NCBI GenBank assembly: GCA_035048485.1
Contig: CM068580.1
Span: 39,049,585-39,113,584 of the forward strand
Length of the DNA: 64,000 bases
Reading direction: 5' to 3'
Source: Pteria penguin
Taxonomy: Eukaryota > Mollusca > Bivalvia > Pterioida > Pteriidae
The notes beneath the pieces were generated by a model. The model saw nothing but the letters and a program-made list of their open reading frames with translations, was not told where the DNA came from and made no database searches. Position numbers and translations under genes: made by a program. This document shows positions 37,388 through 47,800 of this stretch, piece by piece (the first letter of the stretch is position 1; the number at the start of each line of letters is the position of its first letter).

Positions 37388-38421
37388 GATATTGGGCTTA
37401 TTATACCTACGTTTTCTAAATCTGGCCTTCATAGATATTGCGAAACAGTATATTCCAGAAGTGGAATTAATCAAATGTGGATCCTTAAAAATTCAAAAGA
37501 GTTGTTAGAAAATCTAAAATCAAAAAGTTTTATTAAAATTCACTCTATCAAGTCTTTTGACTTTTCGACTCTTTACACAACGATCCCTCATCGGAAATTA
37601 AAAGACAGATTAGCGGAAATTATTCAAAATGCATTTACTAGTAAAAACGGAAGCCGCAAATTCAAATATATAGTAATAGGCCACGATAAAACTTACTTTG
37701 TTAGGGAAAATTCTGATTCCAAAAATAAATACACTGAAACAGCTGTCATCCAGATATTGAACTTTCTTATCGATAATATTTTTGTGGTGTTTGGAGGTAA
37801 GGTTTTTCAACAAATTGTCGGCATTCCAATGGGCACTAACTGTGCTCCGCTTCTGGCTGACATATTCCTTTACTCATACGAAGCTGAATTCATTCAGTCT
37901 TTGCTTTCGCAAGGAAAAAACAATTGGCTCTTGGCTTCAATTTTACTTACAGATATATAGATGACTTGCTTTCAATTAATAATCCTTCATTCGCGGATTA
38001 CCTTAGCATCATCTATCCAAGTGAACTTGAGGTCAAAGAAACCACAGAAAGTAGTAATTCTACTTTGTATTTAGATATTATGTTGTCTTTCGACATTAAT
38101 GGTTAATTGAACACCTCACTCTATGACAAACGTGACGATTTCAATTTCGCTATCACAAACTTTCCTTTCATAAGTAGCAACATTCCATCATCGCCCGCAT
38201 ACGGCGTATTCATATCTCAGTTAATACGTTATTCCAAAGCATGTTCAAATTACAGTGACTTTGTTCTGAGGGCTAGGCAACTTTCAGTTAAGCTGCTCAA
38301 CCAGGGTTATATATGTGCTAGACTAGCAACGTCACTGAGGAAATTCTATGGTCGTTACGAGACTCTTATTACTCCATATGATATCTCGTTATCCAGACTT
38401 TTAAATGATATTCTGGACTGA
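37388..38421 (+). pseudogene. PLE reverse transcriptase (motifs A to C) with frameshift and stop
   Basis: The first frame (37385-37960) has NQMWILKNSKELLENL, then KSFDFSTLYTTIPH with the motif A Asp, then FGGKVFQQIVGIPMGTNCAP (motif B) and LLADIFLYSYEAEFIQ. After about 37915 the frame shifts by one base; the second (37924-38106) has FNFTYRYIDDLLSINN with the catalytic Asp pair of motif C. A TAA at 38104-38106 breaks it, and the third piece (38107-38421) is in the same frame: LYDKRDDFNFAITNFPF, AYGVFISQLIRYSKAC, SLRKFYGRYETL and the stop. So two changes separate it from an uninterrupted RT segment. It lacks the N-terminal GIY-YIG and linker because of 5' truncation. Confidence 0.88.
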
Positions 38422-38725
38422 GACCGATTCCGATCATTTTACACGGATTTGACACCTTCTATACTAGAAGGTTACCTACTTCGACTTCTCCATATATAAA
38501 TACATATGGAATTTACACGATCTGACACTTTCTACTGGGTATATGTGACGGGTGTTGCTCACTCTCCCCGGGCACCTGATCTCACTCCATCACAGGGGTT
38601 CACATATGCTCTTCAAGTAGACATATTTTGTTATTTTTCATTTGTTTTTCATTTTCAATGATTTTGTATGTCCTCTGGTTTTATGATTTTTGGACTTGTG
38701 CTTTGGATTTATCCATCATCTTTAC
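37388..38725 (+). mobile_element. 5'-truncated plus-strand PLE nested in the minus-strand element
   Basis: The insertion carries RT from just before motif A to the stop at 38421 and then about 300 bases of 3' tail ending in ATCATCTTTACA, the same end point as the copy at 63503. It interrupts the minus element between its GIY-YIG frame (ending TSRRRR) and the linker HDISF. I see no target duplication; about ten residues of the host element appear lost at the junction. In the tail, a 17-base piece (AGCAAGCAGGAGATGCT), present in the copies at 32.5 and 63.3 kb, is missing between short repeats. Confidence 0.82.
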
Positions 38726-39403
38726 AATTCTACGCCTTCTTGATGTATGGCCAAACAATTGAAGAACATTCTCCAAGTGGTTCTCAGGGCTTGTTAAGTT
38801 TCCTACAGTATCAATGTGGTCATTGCAACCATAAGGTGCCGCGGTACCCAATTCTCTAATCCAATAATCTTCCCTTTTTCGGCGAAAGGGGGTACTTAGG
38901 TTAGGATTATTGAAAGGATGGTATATTTTTTCCAAAATGCAGACTTTCAGGGACAAAATAGAATGGTCGGGCGAATTAAAATGTCTATAAAGTAATTGGT
39001 TACCACTGTGGTTTATTTGAAAACGGTGCCCTGACATCCTGGTACGTAATTGACCCTTCGTCTCTCCGACATAAATCATGCCGCATAAGGAACACTCTAT
39101 ACCATATATTAAGTTGGATGACTTACAAGATAAGTTTTCAAAAGTACGAGAAGAAAAAGAACGTTTTGTAAAATTACTCGTAAAAGTGTTGTCGGTTATG
39201 AGGATCGGGCATGTTTTACAGTTTTTGTCTCCGCATTTGGATATATTACAATCAGTAAGGACAAAATTGTGATCCTTTAAAATATCTACAACTTCGACTT
39301 TACATGCTTTAATAGCTATATAACTGTCTGCGTTCTTATACCACATCTTGTTGTCATCGCTATATATTCTTGGTAATGTGCCGTAGGACAACATGTGGGA
39401 CAC
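38726..39403 (-). pseudogene. PLE GIY-YIG endonuclease domain
   Basis: The open frame from the ATG at 39403 reads for about 225 residues before entering the nested insertion, then borrows 15 residues and a stop at 38681. A Cys cluster CGDKNCKTC lies at residues 57-65. The nuclease core has LIYGIECSLCGMIYVGET at residues 98-115 (the GIY and YIG strands with Tyr100 and Tyr111), RTRMSGHR at 120-127 and a Glu at 178 in REDYWIRELGTAAPYGCND. The domain nicks DNA for target-primed reverse transcription in PLEs. This portion alone is open and could look like a gene; it is part of a broken element. A frame upstream (39360-39548) is a decayed N-terminal extension. Confidence 0.85.
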
Positions 39404-39540
39404 CTGTATTACCTGTCATATCCGTGTCCATAGATATAGCAGTGCAGCACCTTTTTTGAGTGGGCGACGTGCCAGCCACTATGTAACTTCTTCTTTCAGG
39501 CATTACTAGTGAATTACTATGTAATTCACTATAAATTATG

Positions 39541-41474
39541 TAATTCACTATGAATTATGTAATTACTAATACAAATTATTAATTTTGATAATTTTTACAT
39601 CAAAATTTCATATAGCAACAAATTATTATGTTTTATACAGAGATAGAACTACATCTAAAATGATAATATAAGTTTTCAAGTTTAGAATCACCGAAAGTAA
39701 GAGATGCCCTGATACTTAATTCCGATTAATTTATCCGGTCAATCGGTTTATACAACCGGTTTTATTACGATAATAGACTATTTTCTGAATTTTATGTTGA
39801 CTGTACTTATTTTCCTGTATATTAAAGAACCTGTATGAAAGTATTACGTTACCACTTATATGGTCAGTAAACTGAGTAACTGAATATGATAAATGCTATC
39901 TCTAAAACGACACCATATTTGCCATGCAATCTATCCGTTTTGTGTTTACACCCTTATTTAAGTTTAGCTTATCCTTAATTAGTCTGAGGGGTCGATTGTC
40001 ATATAATTAGTATCTCTTTTCGGTTTAATACCTGAACATCTATTTAATTTGGCTGTGCTTGTGAATGTCTTGTGAAATTTATTATTATTTAATTAACAGC
40101 AATGAAATATTAAAAGTATAAATTTCATATCTCAAAATAATGTTATTATGCGTCATTAAATATCATCACGTGCGAAATTCTTATCGTTTGGTGTTTTTTC
40201 CATATCGTCTTCAGTCATGCACTTCATGTATATCAATGATTTTATAACAGTCACTTTCAAGTCTGTATCTATTTATATGCACATCTTCCATGGTCAATTT
40301 GGATTCAGTGGTCTGTTTAATTTTTATGACTAAAACATGGCTGTCCGTCTCGCTAATTCAAAGAAACTGATTGTAATATAAAAGTTTTCAACTTTTTCAA
40401 AGTAGCCCATGAGACAGAGCTTTTGATTGATTATTGTTAAATGATAATACAATGATGGATAAATCTTACTCAATAGTCCAAAAGTCATAAATACCACAGT
40501 GCATACAAATCGGCTATGAATGTAAAACGAAAAATAAAACTCTCCAAAGAACATCTACTTAAAAGTCTGTAAGTATAACAACCTGGAATATTTCAACTAT
40601 AATGTAGCAACATCTACCTGGCTAAATCTTACCTGTGCAACATACTTACCCAAAAAGTGAGGGCTTTTTACATATCAAAATCCACCACCACCATCATCAG
40701 AAGCACTTGACATCTACTTACCTCTGGCGGTCCCGGAAATTCTTATCCTACGCTAAATACCCTCACAACTGGAACATGATAATCCTATTGATTCTTGAAA
40801 CAGTTTTGAACAGGATAGTTTCCTAGTAATATCATAGTCAATGATATGACACATTTAAAGAGATCATCTAGGATATTGCTTTAATGTCATTCCCATACAT
40901 AATTCTGTTTTGATATATTTAACATTATTCTTGATGTACTTATAAATACTTTAAATTTTTGTTTAACAAACTTCGATGAAATTCATATAAATAAATAAAA
41001 TAATGATAATAAACTTCTTATGTTTTGACTATTACCATCATTGAAAAGAAAAGATAAAACCGTCTGACTCAGCCGTATGACATACATGTAAGTTACCACG
41101 GAAATGCAATGTTAATAACACACACCTGCACACACCAAAACTAAAACAACTCCCCTGCACACAAGAATATCATAAAACTTTCGTGCAGGTAAGATTTCGA
41201 CTTAGAACAGGCAAACTAATATGATAGTAGTGAATCAATAAGGGTGCTCCTCAGATTATGGGCATGCTATCTGTGAAATATCATTAATATCTAGTGGAGA
41301 TAAATTTGAAAATGACTACTGTCTATATATTGACATTCATGACGAGTCATGTTCACCCCTACAACTGATTGGAAGGGGTACAATAGATAATGAATAATAA
41401 TCTGGATAAAAACAGCAATCTGGTTTAAATTTTGAATGAAAGCCAAAGCTAATGTTAAATCTACAATATAAAAT
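39541..41474. other. AT-rich stretch without recognised features
   Basis: No gene. A small imperfect repeat of GTAATTCACTATGAATTAT-like units lies just inside the preceding element (39500-39560). Scraps near 41060-41100 (CCGTCTGACTCAGCCGTATG) resemble a family A tail end. Confidence 0.5.
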
Positions 41475-41745
41475 ACGAAAGTAACTGGTGTGGCCTGACT
41501 ATTGCTCTAACAACAATGTACCACATTGGACATTCACGAAACCATGGACGTCAGGGGTGAGACCAGGTGCCCGGGAGGAGTGAGCGTCTACTGTTTGGCT
41601 AGACACACCCGCCGTGAATGTCCTTTAATACGAAACAGCACTATATATATACATGAATGCGAACAAACACTGTGTAGTGCCTCAGCCACACAACATCAAG
41701 AAAAAAGGGTATAATATCACTTAAGTCAAACCCTTCGCGGGAATT
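41475..41745. repeat. about 270-bp dispersed repeat, copy 1
   Basis: Runs from GAAAGTAACTGGTGTGGCCT to CAAACCCTTCGCGGGAA. The centre is the shared module (GAGACCAGGTGCCCGGGAGG onward), bracketed by a perfect 11-base inverted repeat GGACATTCACG (41528-41538) and CGTGAATGTCC (41613-41623). Related copies are at 42548 and 59345. Confidence 0.85.
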
Positions 41746-41867
41746 TTTTTACGAATTCTATACTGCAAAGGGAATACATGTGACGCTAATGATTGATTGA
41801 TGAATTGATTATTGTCACTCCACGGTTATTTTACATATATGGTGACGGCATCTGCCTAATGTACAGT

Positions 41868-42327
41868 TAGGTGCAGTCCTAACCTTACATAAAGTGCACT
41901 TCGAGTTAACTTTATGACTGCTTTTCAAGTTTACTTGGCGACAACAGAGTAAACTTGGAATCAAGCTTAGTAGTAAACTTGATTCCAAGTTTACTCCAAG
42001 TGCACTTTAAGTTTAGTGTACTTTTTAAATACATGTAAATTTACTATGTATTTTTCTATTAAAACAATCTCTTTATATAAGATATGCAATTGTAAATAAT
42101 AAGACAATTATTTCTATCATGTTATACGAAACTGGATAATTGTAATAAACAAACGTGAAAAGTAAACTTGGTGTCACGTGATAGTAAACTTAAAGACGGA
42201 ATTACTTTTAACTAAACTTGTTATCAAGTGCACTTGACTAAACTTTATTACTGGTTTTCAGGACGAAAACCTAAACTTGAAGTGCACTTGTCAAGTGCAC
42301 TTGAATGTAAGGTTAGGACTGCACCCA
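41868..42327. mobile_element. fold-back (MITE-like) element
   Basis: The ends are inverted copies of GGTGCAGTCCTAACCTTACA (left near 41870, right ending near 42325). AAGTGCACTT palindromes recur inside at both ends (near 41893, 41999, 42228, 42281 and 42294). A strong hairpin lies at 41950-41997: 18-base arms AGTAAACTTGGAATCAAG and its complement around a 12-base loop. No coding frame. A target duplication was not identified with confidence. Confidence 0.75.
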
Positions 42328-42329
42328 AC

Positions 42330-42535
42330 GGTATTGCATTGACATTTCTGCCCTTGCAACGGATCTACCCTAAGCAGTGAGGGGTCTATTACGTGCCAAA
42401 CCTACCATGACACGGGATCTCGATTTTTACTGTCTCAACTGAAAGACGGAACACCGGTGTGCCCAGGGCGGCAATCCAACCCGGGACTTCTAGGTCACGA
42501 GCCGAACACCACATCCACTAGCCCACACCGGCTTG
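42330..42535 (-). repeat. tRNA-derived SINE, minus strand
   Basis: On the minus strand the head reads GTGTGGGCTAGTGGATGTGG (A-box region) and GTCCCGGGTTGGATTGCC (B-box region), followed by a body with CACACCGGTGTTCC, ATCGAGATCCCGTGTCATGG, AATAGACCCCTCACTGCTTA. Body parts recur at 31.3 and 45.9 kb. The tRNA arms no longer pair correctly, so it is not a tRNA gene. Confidence 0.72.
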
Positions 42536-42547
42536 TGACGTTAATGT

Positions 42548-42835
42548 AAAATAGAAAGTAACTGGTGTTACCTGACTATGGCACTAACGACAATGTACCG
42601 CAGTGGATATTCACGGACCCCTGAAATTCAGAGGTGAAACCAGGGGCTCGGGAGGAGTGAGCGTCTCCTGTTTGGCTAGCCTCACCCGCCATGAATGCCC
42701 TAAAATTCACACGAAACAAATATAACTCAGCACTATGTATATACATGAATCTGAACAAACATTTTGTAGAAAGTGCCACAGCCACACAACATCAAGTTAA
42801 AGGATATGATAATACTTCAGTCAAACTCTCTCGTT
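42548..42835. repeat. about 270-bp dispersed repeat, copy 2
   Basis: Starts GAAAGTAACTGGTGTTACCT, holds GAGGTGAAACCAGGGGCTCG and the GAGTGAGCGTCTCCTG hairpin, and ends with CACACAACATCAAG and CAGTCAAACTC. It repeats copy 1 about 1 kb away in the same orientation. Confidence 0.85.
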
Positions 42836-43739
42836 TTTTCTTTTGTACATTGTATTAAATGATTTTCAGCAATATTATTTTAAAAAGTTTCTTTTTCTTA
42901 GACTTTCTTCAGTTCTCACCGTGAGGTTGCCAATATGGTTTTAATTTCTCTTCTTTGAATTTCCCTCTATTTCAATCTCAAGCGAGGTCATGAACTTGGT
43001 TTCCAGGTAATTAGATTGCTAACTTGACCAGATGTTTACATGAAAAGATTACGAAGATATCGTAAAAACAAGTTTTAGAGCTGTCGGGATCATAGCTGCT
43101 TAATTTAAATAAGTGATTATTTCTTTGGCAAATCAAGTCAGAATAATAATGTAAATTCATTCGGGTTAGATGGATACAGTCATTTTATCACTTGTCTAAA
43201 AGCCCTCGAGAAAAATTTTATACCTGAAGTAGTATCCCCTCTTTTTTTGTGAAACACATATAGGAAAAGACTGAAGTATATCGCTCATGAAAACCTCTGT
43301 TAGAAGCATTTTGACAGTTTGTGTTATGTAAACTTCCATCACTGATGGTGCACATAGATAATATTGGTATATGTGTTTAGTAGTTATTAATATAATGGCA
43401 ATCATCACATATTTAAGCTCGGTCTTACCAATTTGTCAATATAATGTATTCGAATTGGAATCCGAGTTGACTATACCCCGGTTCATATTGCCCAGGTTCA
43501 AATCAAATCAACTCAGGTGGAAGTAGATGCTAACTTATCCCTGGCGCATGATTTTACATCCTCTTGACAACTTTTAATAAGAGAAATGCTCCCAAACACA
43601 CTTGAATCCAAGTATCACCGTAAGCGGCGATTGATACTTCTATTTCTTCCATTTGTAAAGCATCATGCATCATCTCTCCTAAAATGTAGGCTATATGTAG
43701 GCCGTAAAACAAAAGTCACCAAAGAGAGGTACAATAAAA
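42836..43739. other. unrecognised stretch
   Basis: No gene or repeat recognised; the open frame at 43196-43408 has no motif. Confidence 0.5.
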
Positions 43740-43900
43740 CCAGGTAACAAGTAATAATTGTATTACATGCAATGGCATTACAAAAATATTGATTGTACTA
43801 CAAATGCAATATCAACTTAGGAAGGTCAATTTAGTAACAAAAGGTACTCAAATGACGTGGTTAAAGATCAATATGTCGAGATAATAAGGATGATCTACAA
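43740..43900 (-). mobile_element. diverged family A 3' tail scrap
   Basis: Minus-strand blocks resembling CAATATTTTTGTAATG and the GACCTTCCTAAGTTGATATT version of the CCGTCCTAAGTCGGTATCGT box. Strongly decayed. Confidence 0.5.
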
Positions 43901-44139
43901 ACCTTTTACACATCCAAAATGTCATCAGTTAGCATCTATGAAGAGACACATTTTATTGAAATGAGCATTTGGTAAAATTTTTTTTACATTACTACTAGAC
44001 TCTCCATATTAAACCCTTTACCCTACCCAAGCTTTGTCTCAATAAATCTCGGTTCACAAAATATAGTCATGACGAACAAGAATTATATTCCATGAATTCC
44101 AATGATTAGACACTCATTTATCAATTTATACTATACGAC

Positions 44140-44780
44140 AGTAAGACACCTCAAAGTCCATAGGTCTTTTACTGGGCCCCTCTTCATCCTTATGTAGACT
44201 TTTACTTGAGCATTGCACGCTGACTAATAGCGCGGCGAGGGCTCTATGACGACCTTGTCTAAACCTTTTCAGAGGAGACAATTTCCTAATCCTCATTTAG
44301 GACTGTTAGTCGGGACCCCTAACGATCAAGGATCTGATCTCACTTACAGAAGAACAAAGTACGTTTTACTTATGTTGATGTTGCCAAACATATTTTTGAT
44401 ACTATCATATTATTCCATAAAACGTTTTGTGTACGAAGTTTAGGGCCTCAAGGTTTTGGAGACCTGTTGATCCTTGTTCTTTATATGGAGGATTATTTAC
44501 AAGTTTAAAATGTGTATCCTTTGCTTGTGCTGCTTTTAGGGTAAGTGGAAAGGTGGGCGCCTGTAAAGCGGATAATCACATCTTTTGAGTGACGTTTGTT
44601 ACCTTAATTGACCGTCCCAAGTCGGTATCTTAACTGCAATACAATCGAAACATTTTTGTAATGTTTATCTTTAATGAGTTTATTTGATTATTATCATATT
44701 TTATGTGCACGTCCTTGGTGAATTGTGTCATACATCTTGGTCCGATGTCTTTCGTTATTTCTCTGGTCTTATCATTCTTG
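44140..44780 (+). mobile_element. PLE-like family A C-terminus and 3' tail, copy 3
   Basis: CTTTTACTTGAGCATTGCAC (RT end, equivalent to RLLLERCTLTN at 26830) is followed by the tail: GGAGACCTGTTGATCCTTG, GGTGGGCGCCTGTAAAGCGG, TGAGTGACGTTTGTTACC, GACCGTCCCAAGTCGGTATC and a final CATACATCTTGGTCCGATGT. The order is identical in the copies at 12.5-13.0 and 26.8-27.3 kb, which supports one family. Confidence 0.8.
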
Positions 44781-47196
44781 ATTCTGACTTTAATACCTTG
44801 TTTAACTTTATATCAGAGATGAGAATTTGTTAGCCAAAATATGCATACATTGTTCATATTGTCATATTGTTTTGCCAAGGAGATGACAATGTAATATGGT
44901 CTGACATTTTGGTACTTCCTAAAACTAGAAAAGAAAGGAATAACAGTTCTATAATACAAGTTTTCTGCTTCTTTCTCGTACTATGCCACATATGTTTCAG
45001 CACAACATTAAAAAATTACGGTAAATGAACACCTAAATGAATACCATAAATCGTAAAAATACACAATTATAAATAAGTGCGTGAAAACGCAATAATATAC
45101 AATAACCCATAAATCTAAAAGAGTTCATGGCATATCCTGACAACCTCAACAGAAAAAAAATCATAAAAGCTATCTTGCAATATTTTACACAATATCAATA
45201 AGAGAAGTTCATGTACATCCTACCAGCCCCCCTGTGATATTAGGTAATATGATATAGATGCAAAATACATAGAAGTTCATACTTGATGTTAGAGCCTTAT
45301 TGTTATCTTTGATTTAGATGTATGATGTCCTGAACTTCAAAATTTGATTAAATTGTCCGATGAATTGAACTTATTGATAATAAGAACAGAGAGTTGGATT
45401 CATGATACCTTTATCAGCTCTCCTAACGACGGTTGTGCATCCTGAAGGCATGTGCAATTAGTTATATTGTCACCTAATGGAGTTGTATGGGATGATGCAT
45501 GATCCGTAAATTAACTCAGATTAAAAGCCAAGTCTGAAATGAGATTTACTGACCATGTTTCATACCATACAACCCACTAGGTGACTATGTGACAAGATAA
45601 ATTTACATCACAATCTACCTCTACTGTTGTATGAAAAACGATATTTGGGAAATGTATGTTGATAAGGTATGGGGTTATGAAAGACCACGCTCAGTTTAAG
45701 ATTTAATGCCAAAAGTGAACATTAAACACCGTATCATTATCGAATAATTTATACTAGATCCCAGTGTCAGATTATGCATAGTCACACGTAGTGTGCAGAT
45801 TTCAATCAAAAGAGTTTTTGACAATTAAACTAATGATTGAGTAAGGTGCATTCCATTGAAATTTTAGAACAGTGGTTCTAGAATTAGTGGTAATTGATTA
45901 TTTTATAACTTTGCATCAGACCCACACAATCAGTGAGGGGTCTTTCACATGTCACATTTACCGTATTATGCCACCGTTAATCATTGTCTAATCCAAAAGG
46001 TATGACGACAGGACACCCACGTGTCCGGCACCTTTCGGTTAGGGATCGAACACTAAACAGATTGTGCTTTTCCGATTCTCTAATACATTGGTATGTTCCA
46101 TCTAATATAGCCTATATATAAACTCGGTTTGATATATAGAAAATTCCAAGGTCCCTTTTATTTCATGATTTCCAAGTAACACTGAATATTAAGAATGACC
46201 TGAAAAAGAATCCGTTGCAGTATTTCATTTCTTCTCTGGAAATGCAACAAGGAAGTTATCCTTTAAATGTTGGCGCGCTTATCTATCAGCGATAGCAACG
46301 CATATGCACAAATAAACTTTCTTTAATTGGATTCCAAGAAAGGATAGTTAAAAATAATATCTAGATTGGTTTATCGTGTCTTCATATTGAGCTGTTATAT
46401 CCGTTTCAGAAAATGACTTTGTGTTCTGTGACTTGCGTCAGATGATATCAATTTGTCAATTTGTTAAAAGAAATGATTACTTCGGGGAATGGAATCCAGG
46501 CTGGGATTTATAGGTAGGCGTCAACCCAATGTGATTAAAATAGCCGTTCTCTCTTTTTAATTAAGTTTTGAATAAAATAGACACATTACGACATGAAGGT
46601 GTTCTACATTTATTTCATGTATACAATTACTCCAATATAAACTTATGCTGAATTGGCAAAATTTAATATATGTTGCCATGGGCACGTTAATAAGAAATTC
46701 TGCGTTTAATCCTTCATTACACATTCTGAAATATTCAAAATAATAGTCAGAAGTCTAGATAAATGATATATTTATATTGGTAATATAGTATTCAAAGTTA
46801 ATGAAAAAAAAAACGAGCTTCGTGTTCAACCGTTTTGATTCACAAAAGAATCTTTTCAAAATAAAGCGTGCTACTGAAATACTATTTGACTGATCACTGT
46901 TATTCTTATGGATATGAGATGGGGTAAGTCAAAACATCATTATATAGATTTATTGTGTGTAAATGAATTAGAAGTTTTTGAATAACTATAAGTAGATGAA
47001 GGATAACATTAACTCATTAAGAAATAAATGATGAAACTTAATGGCATATGAAATCAACAAATGGAAAAACACACCAGAGGTAATCACACTTTGATAGTCT
47101 GTATTTCAACTTACTACATCTGGTTTTCTTTATTTCACTGTTAACTGATGTCGCATAGTGGTTAACACACCGATCCACTTTTCAGAATAGAAAATA
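44781..47196. other. mostly unrecognised stretch
   Basis: Holds a SINE body (listed separately at 45920-46065). No gene seen. Confidence 0.5.
45920..46065 (-). repeat. SINE body, minus strand
   Basis: CAGTGAGGGGTCTTTCACAT and ACCGTATTATGCCACCGTTA, then GACAGGACACCCACGTGTCC and GGGATCGAACAC, follow the arrangement of the SINE at 42380-42490. GTTCGATCCC on the minus strand is a recognisable B box. Confidence 0.6.
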
Positions 47197-47800
47197 AATA
47201 TAGAACATATATACCTTATAATTTAGTGCACCATATGCACATTTCGACAACTTATGTCTCTTCAGTGATGCTCGTGGCCAAATGATTGGAATTTTCAAAA
47301 TATATAAATATTTGAAGAGCAGTGTTGAAACTAAAATGACCGAAAAGTGAACAAAGAATTTATCTAAGGACAGAGCTATGCATGAGGGAGATACTCCTTA
47401 GTTTTAGAGTGATTTGCTTAATTTGATGACTGAAAATTTGAAGTATATATTTCATGTCAGTACAAAAGCACTGAAAACTAGACTTATGATGCCCTCGGGA
47501 CTATCAGTCCACCAGCAGTGACACCGGCCTAGTGGTTATAATAAATAGAGAACATATATACCTTATAATTTAGCGCACCATATGCACATTTCGACAACTT
47601 GTCTCTTCAGTGATGCTCGTGGCCAAATGATTGGAATTCTCAAAACATATAAATATTTGAGGAGCAGTGTTGAAACCAAAATGACCGAAAAGTGAACCAA
47701 AGAATCTATCTAAGGACAGAGCTATGCATGAGGGAGATACTCCTTATATTTCGAGTGATTTACTTAATTTGATGACTGAAAATTTGAAGTATATATTTCA
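47197..47800 (-). repeat. two tandem monomers of a 347-bp satellite
   Basis: AGAACATATATACC begins units at 47202 and 47549, a period of 347 bases. Each unit, read on the minus strand, contains a hammerhead-like core (CTGAAGAGACATAAGTTGTC then GAAATGTGCATATGGTGCAC at 47226-47265; a variant at 47572-47610), CACTGCTGGTGGACTGATAG and CTCTGTCCTTAGATAGATTC. The second monomer ends early near 47800. The monomer at 63646 is in the opposite orientation. Confidence 0.93.
47226..47265 (-). ncRNA. hammerhead-ribozyme-like core, satellite monomer 1
   Basis: CTGAAGA matches the invariant CUGANGA; GACATAAGTTGTC forms a four-pair stem II with loop; GAAA follows; then a short stem III around CATATG. The base expected to be U just before the cleavage position is C, so self-cleavage may be weak or absent. 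Similar cores lie at 47572-47610 (minus), 63710-63749 and 32023-32051 (plus). Confidence 0.5.

Larger units (their letters stand above)
35740..39540 (-). mobile_element. minus-strand Penelope-like element with N-terminal GIY-YIG, split by nested insertion
   Basis: On the minus strand the order is GIY-YIG nuclease (39403-38726), [nested plus-strand PLE 38725 to about 37388], a conserved linker (37387-36900), RT (36577-35980) and a 3' tail to about 35740. The linker resumes immediately at 37387 with HDISFDALLPF and LGLHHIRTK. A GIY-YIG domain N-terminal to RT is the permuted order described for Naiad/Chlamys-type PLEs; canonical Penelope elements carry it C-terminally. The RT also has an internal deletion that removes the segment with motif A. 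The tail carries the shared module at 35812-35870. Confidence 0.78.

Noticed and set aside
38681..39403. Free-standing GIY-YIG endonuclease host gene
   Set aside because: Its last residues and stop come from the tail of an opposite-strand insertion, and its true continuation is at 37387; it is part of a retroelement.
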